A DNA stretch of 56,671 nt from an uncultured Cuneatibacter sp. Lineage in GTDB: Bacteria > Bacillota > Clostridia > Lachnospirales > Lachnospiraceae. Positions 16,381 to 24,938 of the stretch are shown here, one piece after another. The translations under genes and the position numbers were made by a program. The stretch lies in contig CAKQHB010000021.1 of assembly GCA_934234215.1 (NCBI GenBank), positions 1 to 56,671 of the forward strand. Direction: 5' to 3'. Below the pieces are notes generated by a model. It was not told where the DNA came from and did no database searches. It was given only the letters and a program-made list of their open reading frames with translations. Each line of letters begins with the position of its first letter. The first letter of the stretch is position 1.

Positions 16381-16410
16381 GGATGTCAAGAGAAAAAAGG
16401 AGGTCAGAAC

Positions 16411-17568
16411 ATGACGAGAGAAGAATGCCTTGCATTTTTAAACGACTATGTCGCCTATCTGATCGAGGGAAGTACGGCAGAAGCGCCGCTCTGGAACATC
16501 GAAAAAGTACGCAGCGGAGAGCCGAATAAGTGGAACTATATTGATGGCTGCATGATGACAGCTTGTCTGAGCCTGTACGAGACGACAAAAGAGCCGAAAT
16601 ATCTGGAATTTGCGAAATCCTTTCTGGACTACTTCGTGCAGGAGGACGGTACGATTCTGACATTTGATCCGGAGGAGTATAATCTGGATAATATCAATCA
16701 GGGAAAGAACCTGTTCCCGCTGTACGATCTGACGGGAGAGGACAAATATCGCAAAGCGATGGAGCAGATCAACGGACAGCTCAAAAAACAGCCCCGCACA
16801 AAAGAGGGCAATTACTGGCATAAGAATATTTATCCGTGGCAGGTGTGGCTGGACGGTGCCTACATGGCACAGCCGTTCCATATGGAGTATGAAAAACGGT
16901 ACGGTACACCGGCAGGCTGCGAGGACTGTGTGCAGCAGTTCCGCAACATTCACCGGATCCTGCGGGATGCGAAGACCGGATTGTACTACCATGGTTACGA
17001 TGAGAGCAGACAGATGTACTGGGCAGATCCTGAGACTGGTCTTAGTCAAAATTTCTGGCTGCGTGCGATGGGATGGTACACGGTAGCATTGGCAGATGTT
17101 TTGGAGCGGATGCCGGAGAACATGGAGGCAGAACGCAAGGAGCTGACCGAGATCTTTGCACAGACGATCCGGGATCAGCATGCATTTCAGGATGAAGCTA
17201 CCGGCATGTTCTGGCAGGTAATCGACCGCGCGGATGCGGAGGGCAATTATCTGGAGACATCCGGAACTGCACTGTTTGCTTATGCAGTATTGAAGGGGGT
17301 TCGTCTCGGCTATTTGCCGGAGGGGTACCGCGCCTGGGGCGAAGCTGCTTTTTATGGCATTTGTGATGACCGCCTGTCAGTGGGCGAGGATGGTGCGCTG
17401 CAGCTTACCGGTATTTGCCTTGTGGCAGGTCTTGGCGGTGCAACCCGCAGAGATGGCAGTCTGGAGTATTATCTGAGTGAGCCGGTTGTTTGCAACGATG
17501 CAAAGGGCGTTGGCCCCCTGTTGTTGGCATATACAGAGATTCTTGCATTACAGAAAAATGAAAAATAA
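16411..17568 (+). CDS. Unsaturated uronyl hydrolase, GH105/GH88-like
   Basis: This looks like a YteR/YesR-type hydrolase that removes the unsaturated uronic acid left on oligosaccharides by pectin or rhamnogalacturonan lyases. Family motifs in the 385 residues include WLDGAYMAQPF (Asp148, matching the catalytic Asp of YteR) and FWLRAMGWYTVALADVLE near residue 215. No signal peptide is present, so the substrate is a cytoplasmic di- or trisaccharide. The frame is open to 16339, but ATG 16411 has AAGGAGGT. It is first of three closely spaced genes with the isomerase-like gene and deoC. The released ketouronate could join the KDG pathway served by kdgK. Confidence 0.85.
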   Translation: MTREECLAFLNDYVAYLIEGSTAEAPLWNIEKVRSGEPNKWNYIDGCMMTACLSLYETTKEPKYLEFAKSFLDYFVQEDGTILTFDPEEYNLDNINQGKNLFPLYDLTGEDKYRKAMEQINGQLKKQPRTKEGNYWHKNIYPWQVWLDGAYMAQPFHMEYEKRYGTPAGCEDCVQQFRNIHRILRDAKTGLYYHGYDESRQMYWADPETGLSQNFWLRAMGWYTVALADVLERMPENMEAERKELTEIFAQTIRDQHAFQDEATGMFWQVIDRADAEGNYLETSGTALFAYAVLKGVRLGYLPEGYRAWGEAAFYGICDDRLSVGEDGALQLTGICLVAGLGGATRRDGSLEYYLSEPVVCNDAKGVGPLLLAYTEILALQKNEK

Positions 17569-17586
17569 AAACAGGAGCGTATCAAA

Positions 17587-18426
17587 ATGGCAAAGTTTGT
17601 AATTGGAACAAGATTACATGATTATGGGTGCGGGACACCGGATGAGATGTTCGCAAAAGTTGCAGCAGACGGTTATCAGAGCGTACAGCTGGCATACTGC
17701 AAGTCCATCGCAGGTGTAAATCGCTACGAGGATGTGACACCGGAAGTGGTTGCAGCTACTGTAGAAGCTGAGAAAAAGCACAACATCCGTGTCGGCGTAC
17801 TGGGCTGCTATGTGCAGATGGGGCTGAATGATGAGCCGGTTCGTCAGAAGAATGTACAGGATTACATTTCTCAGCTGGCAGCTGCAAAGGCGCTGAACGC
17901 ATCCTGCATCGGCAGTGAGACCACAGAGACATTCAACCAGCCGGCAGGCACCACGAGAGAGAGAGGACAGTATCTGTTTGCAAAGAGCATGGAGCAGATC
18001 CTTCCGGAAGCAGAGCGTCTGGGTGTCAATGTAGCAGTCGAGCCGGTTTACTATCACAGCATCAACACACCGAAGGCAGCTTATCATCTGCTGCAGGCAA
18101 TGCAGAGTCCGAACATGCGGATCATCTTCGACCCGGCAAACTTAGTTTCCATCGACAATGTGAAGGAGCAGGAGAAGATCTGGGATGAAGTAGGTGAATA
18201 CTTAGGAGATAAGATCGTAGCGGTTCACTTCAAGGGAATGAATTTCAAGTACGATGGCACCGGCGATTTCTTCAGTACCCGTCTGGAAGATTCCTGCGTG
18301 GATTATGCAGGTGCATTCAAGATGCTGCGTCAGCTGCCTCAGGAGATTCATGTTCTGAGAGAAGAGGCAATTCCGGAAATTGCATCCAGCGATATTGCAT
18401 TCATGAAGCAGTTCTTTGAGGACTGA
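17587..18426 (+). CDS. Sugar-phosphate isomerase/epimerase, TIM-barrel family
   Basis: The 279-residue protein belongs to the xylose-isomerase-like TIM barrel superfamily (AP endonuclease family 2 fold). Metal-binding acids typical of the fold are visible in NVAVEPVY (Glu), MRIIFDPANLVS (Asp), IVAVHFKGMN (His) and the terminal HVLREEAIPE (Glu). It probably interconverts or epimerises a keto-sugar. It lies 18 bases after the GH105-like gene with AGGAG before its ATG, so it likely works on the sugar released by that enzyme. The exact substrate is unknown. Confidence 0.85.
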   Translation: MAKFVIGTRLHDYGCGTPDEMFAKVAADGYQSVQLAYCKSIAGVNRYEDVTPEVVAATVEAEKKHNIRVGVLGCYVQMGLNDEPVRQKNVQDYISQLAAAKALNASCIGSETTETFNQPAGTTRERGQYLFAKSMEQILPEAERLGVNVAVEPVYYHSINTPKAAYHLLQAMQSPNMRIIFDPANLVSIDNVKEQEKIWDEVGEYLGDKIVAVHFKGMNFKYDGTGDFFSTRLEDSCVDYAGAFKMLRQLPQEIHVLREEAIPEIASSDIAFMKQFFED

Positions 18427-18443
18427 GAAGGAGACTTTTTGAG

Positions 18444-19127
18444 ATGGAAAGAGAAAAAATCTTTTCACTGGTAGATCATACGCTTCTGGCGCAGGATGCA
18501 ACGTGGGAGCAGATCCGTCAGATTCTGGAGGACGGCATGCATTATCACACCGCATCGGTGTGTATCCCGCCGTCTTATGTGCGTCAGGCAAAGGAATACG
18601 TTGGGGATCGCTTGACAATCTGTACCGTCATTGGATTCCCGAATGGATATTCTACGACGGCTGTGAAACTGTTTGAGACAAAGGATGCGCTGACAAACGG
18701 TGCAGACGAGATTGATATGGTGATCAATATCGGCTGGCTGAAAGACGGAAAAGAAGCAGAACTGCTGGATGAGATCCGTCAGTTGAAAGCAGCATGTGAG
18801 GAAGTCAAGCAGGCGACAGGACGTCCGACCCTGTTAAAGGTCATCATTGAGACCTGTCTGCTGACAGATGAGGAGAAGAAAACGATGTGCCGCATCGTTA
18901 CCGAGTCCGGAGCGGACTTCATCAAGACATCTACCGGGTTTTCCAAAGCAGGAGCTACTTTTGAGGACATTGCTCTGTTTGCTGCAAATGTAGGCCCTGA
19001 CGTTCAGATGAAAGCGGCAGGTGGCATTTCCTCTTTTGCAGATGCAGAGGAGTTTGTTCGTCTCGGCGCAACGAGACTGGGAACCTCAAGACTGGTGAAG
19101 CTGGCAAAGGCAGAAGAGCAGCAGTAA
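18444..19127 (+). CDS. deoC: Deoxyribose-phosphate aldolase
   Basis: DeoC splits 2-deoxyribose-5-phosphate into acetaldehyde and glyceraldehyde-3-phosphate. The 227-residue product has the DHTLL start, the DEIDMVINIG motif, the Schiff-base lysine in DFIKTSTGF and the second lysine in VQMKAAGG, all as expected. Length is normal. It follows the isomerase-like gene by 17 bases with GAAGGAG upstream. No deoxynucleoside genes are near, so here it may serve a sugar-catabolic branch, and its acetaldehyde could feed AdhE; both points are inference. Confidence 0.94.
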   Translation: MEREKIFSLVDHTLLAQDATWEQIRQILEDGMHYHTASVCIPPSYVRQAKEYVGDRLTICTVIGFPNGYSTTAVKLFETKDALTNGADEIDMVINIGWLKDGKEAELLDEIRQLKAACEEVKQATGRPTLLKVIIETCLLTDEEKKTMCRIVTESGADFIKTSTGFSKAGATFEDIALFAANVGPDVQMKAAGGISSFADAEEFVRLGATRLGTSRLVKLAKAEEQQ

Positions 19128-19181
19128 TTTTTTGAAAACGGGAAAATAACGACGTGATCACGAGAAAACAGGAGGAGCATT

Positions 19182-20387
19182 ATGGAAAAGATTCAGATGA
19201 AGACACCGTTGGTAGAGATGGATGGAGATGAAATGACCCGAATTCTCTGGCAGATGATTAAAGATGAACTTTTGCTTCCGTTCATTGATCTGAAGACGGA
19301 ATATTATGACCTGGGTCTGGAACACCGCGACGAGACCGGCGATCAGGTTACGATTGATTCTGCAAATGCAGCGAAGAAGTATGGCGTGGCAGTTAAATGT
19401 GCCACTATCACACCCAACGCAGCCCGTGTGAAGGAATACAACCTGCATGAGATGTGGAAGAGTCCGAACGGTACGATCCGTGCAATCATGGATGGAACGA
19501 TATTCCGAGCTCCGATTCTCGTGAAAGGAATTGAACCGCATGTAAGGAACTGGACAAAGCCGATCACCATCGCAAGACATGCTTACGGGGATGTATACCG
19601 CAGCGTGGAGATGCAGATTCCGGGTCCGGGCAAGTGTGAGCTGGTGTATACCGCGGAGGATGGCACGGAGACGAGAAAGACGGTCCATGAGTTCGCAGGC
19701 CCCGGTGTTGTGCAGGGCATGCACAATCTGGAGAGCTCCATTACGAGCTTTGCCCGCAGCTGCTTCTCCTATGCGCTGGATACAAAACAGGATGTGTGGT
19801 TTGCAACAAAAGACACGATTTCCAAGCAGTACGACCATCGCTTCAAGGATATCTTCCAGGAGATCTATGATACAGAGTTCAAGGAAAAATTTGAGCAGGC
19901 AGGCATTACTTATTTCTATACGTTGATCGATGATGCAGTTGCCAGAGTTATCAAGTCAGAGGGTGGTTACATCTGGGCATGCAAGAACTACGACGGCGAT
20001 GTGATGAGTGATATGGTGTCTACTGCATTTGGTTCTCTGGCAATGATGACCTCTGTGCTGGTATCTCCGGATGGAAAGTATGAGTACGAGGCAGCGCACG
20101 GCACGGTGCAGAGACATTATTACAAGCATCTGGCAGGTGAAGAGACTTCCACAAACTCTGTTGCAACGATTTTTGCATGGACGGGAGCACTGCGCAAGCG
20201 TGGTGAGCTGGATGAGCTTCCTGAGCTGGTGCAGTTTGCGGATCGTCTGGAGGCAGCAACGCTTGAGACAATCGAGAGCGGTATTATGACAAAAGATTTG
20301 GCAGCAATTACAACACTGGAACATGTGAAAACAGTAAACAGTGAAGACTTTATCAAAGCAATTCGAAGTAATCTGGAAAGAAAGTGA
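19182..20387 (+). CDS. icd: NADP-type isocitrate dehydrogenase, eukaryotic-like subfamily
   Basis: This enzyme oxidatively decarboxylates isocitrate to 2-oxoglutarate, probably supplying glutamate synthesis in an anaerobe with an incomplete TCA cycle. The 401-residue length and the motifs EMDGDEMTRILW, IMDGTIFRAPI, WTKPITIARHAYGDVYRS and the coenzyme region YEYEAAHGTVQRHYYKH place it in the homodimeric group shared with eukaryotic NADP enzymes. An AGGAGG ribosome site precedes the ATG. The gene runs into rex with only an 11-base gap, so it may be co-transcribed with the redox regulator. Confidence 0.95.
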   Translation: MEKIQMKTPLVEMDGDEMTRILWQMIKDELLLPFIDLKTEYYDLGLEHRDETGDQVTIDSANAAKKYGVAVKCATITPNAARVKEYNLHEMWKSPNGTIRAIMDGTIFRAPILVKGIEPHVRNWTKPITIARHAYGDVYRSVEMQIPGPGKCELVYTAEDGTETRKTVHEFAGPGVVQGMHNLESSITSFARSCFSYALDTKQDVWFATKDTISKQYDHRFKDIFQEIYDTEFKEKFEQAGITYFYTLIDDAVARVIKSEGGYIWACKNYDGDVMSDMVSTAFGSLAMMTSVLVSPDGKYEYEAAHGTVQRHYYKHLAGEETSTNSVATIFAWTGALRKRGELDELPELVQFADRLEAATLETIESGIMTKDLAAITTLEHVKTVNSEDFIKAIRSNLERK

Positions 20388-20398
20388 GGAAAGAAACA

Positions 20399-21043
20399 GT
20401 GGAAACAAAAGAAATTTCCAGAGCAGTCATCAAGCGGCTGCCGAGATACTACCGGTATCTCGGTGAGCTGATGGAGGAGGGGGTTGATCGTATCTCTTCC
20501 AGAGAACTCAGCGAGCGGATGAAAGTTACGGCGTCCCAGATTCGTCAGGATCTGAATCACTTCGGTGGATTTGGACAGCAGGGATATGGCTATAATGTAG
20601 AACATCTGTACAATGAGATTGCAGCAATTCTCGGTCTGACCCACACAAACCGCATGATTATTATCGGTGCGGGCAATCTGGGTCAGGCACTTGCAAACTA
20701 TGGCAATTTCGAGCGAAGAGGCTTTGTGACAGAAGCATTGTTTGATGTAAATCCGGAGGTTGTCGGCAAGACAGTTCGCGGAATTCCGGTACTGTCTTTG
20801 GATGAGCTGGAATCCTTTCTGGCAACTCACGAGGTGGAAATCGCAACGCTGGCGATTCCGAAGGCAGAGGCAGTCAAGGTTGCGAAACGTCTGGTAGACA
20901 GCGGAATCAGGGCAGTCTGGAACTTTGCACATACGGATCTGGATCTTCCGGAAGACGTTGTGGTAGAAAATGTACATCTGTCAGAGAGCCTGATGCGGTT
21001 GTCCTATAATCTGAGCGGCCGCGGAAAGAGAGAGAAGCTGTAA
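20399..21043 (+). CDS. rex: Redox-sensing transcriptional repressor Rex
   Basis: Rex binds DNA when NADH is low and lets go when NADH rises, controlling fermentation genes. The 214-residue protein has an N-terminal winged helix (RAVIKRLPRYYRYL ... SRELSERMKVTASQIRQDL), a Rossmann motif GAGNLGQALANY and a C-terminal domain-swapped helix. I choose the GTG at 20399 because GAGGA lies 8 bases before it; a GTG at 20384 overlapping the icd stop is the alternative and would add five residues. A matching Rex operator sits at the adhE promoter (29677-29694) in this same window. Confidence 0.95.
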   Translation: METKEISRAVIKRLPRYYRYLGELMEEGVDRISSRELSERMKVTASQIRQDLNHFGGFGQQGYGYNVEHLYNEIAAILGLTHTNRMIIIGAGNLGQALANYGNFERRGFVTEALFDVNPEVVGKTVRGIPVLSLDELESFLATHEVEIATLAIPKAEAVKVAKRLVDSGIRAVWNFAHTDLDLPEDVVVENVHLSESLMRLSYNLSGRGKREKL

Positions 21044-21047
21044 ACCG

Positions 21048-21434
21048 ATGATTCTTGGAATTGGTACAGATATTGTAGAGATAGAACGAATCAAAAAAGC
21101 CTGTGAAAAAGAGGCTTTTTTGTCGTCTGTTTTTACAGAGAAGGAGCGGGCGTATGCCGGGCCGGACACGAAGAAAGCGTGTTGGGCGGCATCCTTAGCA
21201 GGTGATTTTGCTGTGAAGGAAGCTGTGGTCAAAGCGCTTGGCACTGGCTTTGTGGGCTGCGCACCGCGGGATGTGGAAGTGATCCGCGCAGAAAGCGGTG
21301 CCCCGGAGGTGGTTTTGTACCGGGGAGCAAAAAAGCATTTCCAAGAGCGAAGGGCAAAAAGACTCTGGGTATCCATGAGCCACGAAAAGGCATTCGCAAC
21401 AGCGATGGCCGTGTTGGAAGGAGACGAGATATGA
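21048..21434 (+). CDS. acpS: Holo-[acyl-carrier-protein] synthase
   Basis: AcpS transfers phosphopantetheine from CoA onto acyl carrier protein. The 128-residue product shows the family motifs GIGTDIVEIERI at the N-terminus, FAVKEAVVKALGTG in the middle, and WVSMSHEKAFATAMAV near the end, with catalytic acids in the first two. It starts 4 bases after rex and overlaps nnr by 4 bases (ATGA), within a rex-acpS-nnr-alr-mazF gene run. The acpS-nnr-alr-mazF order is common in Firmicutes. Confidence 0.94.
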   Translation: MILGIGTDIVEIERIKKACEKEAFLSSVFTEKERAYAGPDTKKACWAASLAGDFAVKEAVVKALGTGFVGCAPRDVEVIRAESGAPEVVLYRGAKKHFQERRAKRLWVSMSHEKAFATAMAVLEGDEI

Positions 21435-22966
21435 GCTGGTTGGTGACGGCGGCACAGATGAAGCAGATCGACCAAGTGTCGATCAAAGCAGTGGGTATTC
21501 CCTCTGTTGTGCTGATGGAGCGGGCTGCACTGGCGGTAACAGAGCGGGCGCTGCATTTTTTGAAGAAGCAGCCACAGGCGGCGATTTCAGTCGTTGTCGG
21601 CACTGGAAATAATGGAGCAGACGGTCTGGCAGTTGCGAGAATGTTGGCAGAGCATGGATATGCGCCGCGGGCTTATTATCTTGGCAATCCGGAGCGGGCG
21701 ACAGAGGAGTGGAGGCTGCAGGCTTCGATCCTCGAAAAACTGAAAATTCCGCTCCTTCCGGTGTCAGAAGGGTTTCTGGAAGAATATGATAAGAAAAAGG
21801 ACGATGCACTCGTGATTGATGCGATTTTCGGAATCGGTCTCGCAAGAGCAGTAGAGGGGGTGTATCGACAGACGATCGAGGTGATCAATACCCGGAGCGC
21901 CTATGTGATCTCTGTAGATGTACCGTCCGGCATCGACACGGATACCGGCGCGGTGTGGGGGGCCGCGGTTCGCGCGGACGAGACTGTGACATTTGGATTT
22001 TCGAAAATTGGCTGCGTATTGTATCCGGGTGCGGCATATGCAGGTAAAGTGACCGTTGCACAGATCGGATTTGCATCGATAGCGGCTGCGATGGCTGGAC
22101 CGTCGGTCTTTACAATGTCAGGGTCAGATGTCCGTCTTCCTCAGAGAAGACGGGATGGCAACAAAGGAACATTCGGAAGAGTGCTGCTTGTTGCCGGACA
22201 GAAGAATATGGCAGGTGCAGCCTGTTTTGCAGCCAAGGCGATCCTTGCAACAGGAGCCGGTCTGGTGCGGATTCTGACGCGGGAGGAAAATCGTCTGATT
22301 GTGCAGACACTTGTGCCGGAGGCAGTGCTGACAACGTGGGAAGAAGTGCCGTCTGAAGAAGAAATCGCAGAGATGACAGCATGGGCGGATGTCATTGCGA
22401 TTGGTCCCGGACTTGGATGCGGGGAGGAATCGGCGCTGTTGCTGGAACGGATTTTAAAGCAGCGGACAGAGGGAATGGTACTGGACGCAGATGCTTTGAA
22501 CTTGCTGGCACAGCATGAGACATTGCGACAGATGCTTTGGAGCAGTGATATTTTGACACCGCACATGGGGGAGCTGGCGAGACTTTTGGGAAGTTCTATC
22601 TCAGAGTTGAAGAAAGATCCGATCCGCACCGCGAAAGAAGCGGCAGAGAGTTTTGGCGCGATCTGTGTGTGCAAGGATGCGGTTACTGTGATTGCGGAGC
22701 CTTCAGGAAGAGTGTTTGTAAATACGACCGGAAATGAAGGCATGGCGACTGGCGGTTCCGGAGATGTACTGACCGGTGTGATTGCCGGAATGCTTGCGGC
22801 AGGAGCAGAGAAGGTCCGGGCAGCAGAGTGGGGCGTCTATCTGCATGGAGCGGCAGGGGATGCTGCAAAGAAAAGATACGGTTCGAGAAGTATGGGACCG
22901 CAGCAGATCTTAGAAGGTCTGGAAGAGATTATGAAGGCGCAGGATGATGCGCAGGATAAGGAATAG
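21431..22966 (+). CDS. nnr: Bifunctional NAD(P)H-hydrate epimerase/dehydratase
   Basis: This enzyme repairs hydrated NADH and NADPH. The N-terminal 210 residues are the YjeF_N epimerase domain (GTGNNGADGLAVARML). The C-terminal part is the ribokinase-like ADP-dependent dehydratase with GNKGTFGRVLLVAG, the ILTPHMGELARLLG segment and the catalytic NEGMATGGSGDVLTGVIAGM. At 511 residues it is the normal fused form. It overlaps acpS by four bases and is followed by alr after 5 bases. Confidence 0.94.
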   Translation: MSWLVTAAQMKQIDQVSIKAVGIPSVVLMERAALAVTERALHFLKKQPQAAISVVVGTGNNGADGLAVARMLAEHGYAPRAYYLGNPERATEEWRLQASILEKLKIPLLPVSEGFLEEYDKKKDDALVIDAIFGIGLARAVEGVYRQTIEVINTRSAYVISVDVPSGIDTDTGAVWGAAVRADETVTFGFSKIGCVLYPGAAYAGKVTVAQIGFASIAAAMAGPSVFTMSGSDVRLPQRRRDGNKGTFGRVLLVAGQKNMAGAACFAAKAILATGAGLVRILTREENRLIVQTLVPEAVLTTWEEVPSEEEIAEMTAWADVIAIGPGLGCGEESALLLERILKQRTEGMVLDADALNLLAQHETLRQMLWSSDILTPHMGELARLLGSSISELKKDPIRTAKEAAESFGAICVCKDAVTVIAEPSGRVFVNTTGNEGMATGGSGDVLTGVIAGMLAAGAEKVRAAEWGVYLHGAAGDAAKKRYGSRSMGPQQILEGLEEIMKAQDDAQDKE

Positions 22967-22971
22967 AGGCA

Positions 22972-24123
22972 ATGGAAGGACAAGAGCAGAATTATTATCG
23001 AGTCTGTGCAGTGGTCGATCTGGCAGCCATTAAGCAGAATGTGAGAGAGCTAAAAAAGATTGTGCCGGAGGGCGTTCGTTTTTGCGGTGTTATCAAAGCG
23101 GCAGGATATGGACACGGTGCACAGCGAATTGCGCTGGCGATTCAGGATATGACAGATATGCTGGCGGTTGCGACGGCAGAAGAGGCGAAGGAGCTGCGGG
23201 AAGCGGGAATCAGCACGCCGATCCTCATTTTGGGATATGTGCATCCTTCTTATTATGGAATTCTCGCGGAGCAGGAGATCCGTCCGACAATTTTCCGGAT
23301 GGAAGATGCGAAAAACTTCTCCGAGGCGGCTGTAAAAGTTGGAAAGACAGGACTGTGCCACATCGCAATCGACACCGGTATGAACCGTATCGGCTATCCG
23401 GTGACAGCGGTGTCCGCAGATGAGATTGCCAAGATCGCGGCACTGCCGAATTTAAAGATCGAGGGTATGTTTACGCATTTTGCAAGATCCGATGAGGAAG
23501 ACCGTTCTCACACGGAAAAGCAGTACGCTGCATTTCGGAATATGAAAGAGATGCTGGAGGAACGCGGCGTTCATGTACCGGTATGCCATTGCTGCAACAG
23601 TGCGGGAATTCTGGCATATCCGGATTATGCGATGGATATGGTGCGTGCCGGTATCGTCCTGTATGGTCTGTATCCGTCTCAGGAGATGAAGCAGTACCCG
23701 GTTCCGCTTCGCTCTGCAATTACACTGAAAAGTCATATTGTCCTGATCAAGGAAGTGGCAGCCGGAGCGCCGATCAGCTACGGCGGAACGTATGTGACGT
23801 CCGAGACAAGAAAGATCGCCACAGTGCCGGTGGGATATGGTGACGGTTATCCGCGTCTGTTGAGCAATCGCGGTTCTGTGCTGATCCACGGACAGCGTGC
23901 ACCCATCGTCGGACGGGTCTGCATGGATCAGATGATGGTGGATGTGACAGATATTCCGGATGTGGAAGAAGGCGATCGCGTTATTCTGATGGGCAGAGAC
24001 GGCAAGGATGAAATCACAGCCGATGAGCTGGCAGATCTGTGTGGTACGATCTCCTATGAGATCATCTGCACGCTGGGTGCAAGAATTCCCAGACAGTATC
24101 GGGATGGCGAAAAGCGCTTCTAA
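22972..24123 (+). CDS. alr: Alanine racemase
   Basis: Alr makes D-alanine for peptidoglycan. The 383-residue protein has the PLP lysine in FCGVIKAAGYGHG, the downstream SYGGTYVT segment, and GRVCMDQMMVDVTD near residue 310, which carries the usual Cys-Met-Asp-Gln. The Lys motif reads KAAGYGHG where most relatives read KANAYGHG. Start ATG 22972 is only 5 bases after nnr, so it is part of the same operon. Confidence 0.94.
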   Translation: MEGQEQNYYRVCAVVDLAAIKQNVRELKKIVPEGVRFCGVIKAAGYGHGAQRIALAIQDMTDMLAVATAEEAKELREAGISTPILILGYVHPSYYGILAEQEIRPTIFRMEDAKNFSEAAVKVGKTGLCHIAIDTGMNRIGYPVTAVSADEIAKIAALPNLKIEGMFTHFARSDEEDRSHTEKQYAAFRNMKEMLEERGVHVPVCHCCNSAGILAYPDYAMDMVRAGIVLYGLYPSQEMKQYPVPLRSAITLKSHIVLIKEVAAGAPISYGGTYVTSETRKIATVPVGYGDGYPRLLSNRGSVLIHGQRAPIVGRVCMDQMMVDVTDIPDVEEGDRVILMGRDGKDEITADELADLCGTISYEIICTLGARIPRQYRDGEKRF

Positions 24124-24204
24124 ATAAAAATCAGGTATACACACAGGAAATCAGGCAATACTACAGTCAGAAGAAGGAAACTGTATAAAGGAGTGTGTAA
24201 TACC

Positions 24205-24552
24205 GTGGTAGTCAGACGGGGTGATATTTATTATGCAGATTTGCGTCCGGTAGTCGGTTCGGAACAGGGCGGGGTACGCCCGGTGCTTGTGATCCAGAAT
24301 GATGTTGGAAACAGGCACAGCCCAACTGTAATCTGTGCGGCGATCACAAGCCAGCTGCACAAATCCAAACTGCCAACGCATGTGGAAATTGATGCAAAGA
24401 GCTGTCAGATCGTCAAAGATTCTGTGATTCTGTTAGAACAGCTCCGAACGATCGATAAATCCCGCCTTCGGGAAAAAGTATGTCATCTGACACCTGCAGT
24501 GCTGAAACAGGTCAACGAAGCATTGTGTATCAGTCTCGAAATTGATACATAG
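24205..24552 (+). CDS. mazF: MazF/NdoA endoribonuclease toxin
   Basis: This PemK/MazF-family mRNA-cleaving enzyme has 115 residues: VRRGDIYYADLRPVVGSEQGG, RPVLVIQND, PTVICAAITS and LLEQLRTIDKSRL are the family blocks. In Bacillus the gene lies just after alr and the antitoxin gene. Here the 81 bases between alr and mazF contain no antitoxin reading frame. The GTG at 24205 is favoured because AAAGGAG (24187-24193) lies 11 bases before it; a GTG at 24193 would overlap that site. A terminator follows. It may be an unpaired toxin or have an antitoxin elsewhere. Confidence 0.92.
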   Translation: MVVRRGDIYYADLRPVVGSEQGGVRPVLVIQNDVGNRHSPTVICAAITSQLHKSKLPTHVEIDAKSCQIVKDSVILLEQLRTIDKSRLREKVCHLTPAVLKQVNEALCISLEIDT

Positions 24553-24581
24553 AAAATCAAAAGAAAAAAGTGTAGCCTTAA

Positions 24582-24625
24582 AGGCTGCCGTATTCGTGAA
24601 AAGAGCGGATACGGCAGCTTTTTTG
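24582..24625 (+). terminator. Terminator after mazF
   Basis: GCTGCCGTAT and ATACGGCAGC form a 10-pair stem with a 15-base loop, then TTTTTT. It closes the rex-acpS-nnr-alr-mazF run. Confidence 0.9.
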
Positions 24626-24630
24626 GTTGT

Positions 24631-24647
24631 AGGAAATTGTGTCGCAG
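24631..24647 (+). repeat. Degenerate copy of the terminator-linked palindrome
   Basis: AGGAAATTGTGTCGCAG matches the left arm and loop of the repeat core (GGAAATTGCGTTGCATTTCC) seen intact at 49533 and elsewhere. The right arm is lost. As with other copies it begins within about 6 bases of a terminator T-run. Confidence 0.5.
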
Positions 24648-24740
24648 TCTTCTATTTTTATGAAAGCTGAGAGGTTGTGTGGGAGGGAGCAGTATGCAGG
24701 CAAGCATTGCTCTGCGCGGAGGCGTATGAGAGGGCAGAGG

Positions 24741-24816
24741 TGTGCATGCGTGGTCTTGTTTGTGCATGCGGAGTTGTGCTTGTGCATTGATGTGCATAGG
24801 TGTGCCCGGGCGGGCA
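24741..24816 (+). repeat. Array of 20-bp units starting TGTGCAT
   Basis: TGTGCAT starts at 24741, 24761, 24781 and 24791, and TGTGCCC at 24801, so the spacing is exactly 20, 20, 10 and 10 bases. The last unit runs into the near-palindrome GTGCCCGGGCGGGCAC (24801-24816). The stretch 24626-24938 otherwise shows no convincing gene apart from a small overlapping frame, and it lies in front of the adhesin gene. It could be a regulatory protein-binding array in the adhesin promoter region or a variable repeat. Confidence 0.55.
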
Positions 24817-24938
24817 CGATTGGACCCTGTTGGGCATGACATTCGGCAGAAACCATGCTACCATCTTTTTACAGAGAGGAGGTGAAAAGATGCAGAAAAC
24901 AAGACAGCAGGAGCAGCAAAATAGAAAGGAGGAGAAAG

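Noticed and set aside
24741..24816. The TGTGCAT repeats as a CRISPR array
   Set aside because: Units are only 7-10 bases without true spacers and no cas genes are present.
24639..24839. Small plus-strand frame (66 codons) across the 20-bp repeats
   Set aside because: No ribosome site, composition dictated by the TGTGCAT repeats, and no similarity to a protein family.
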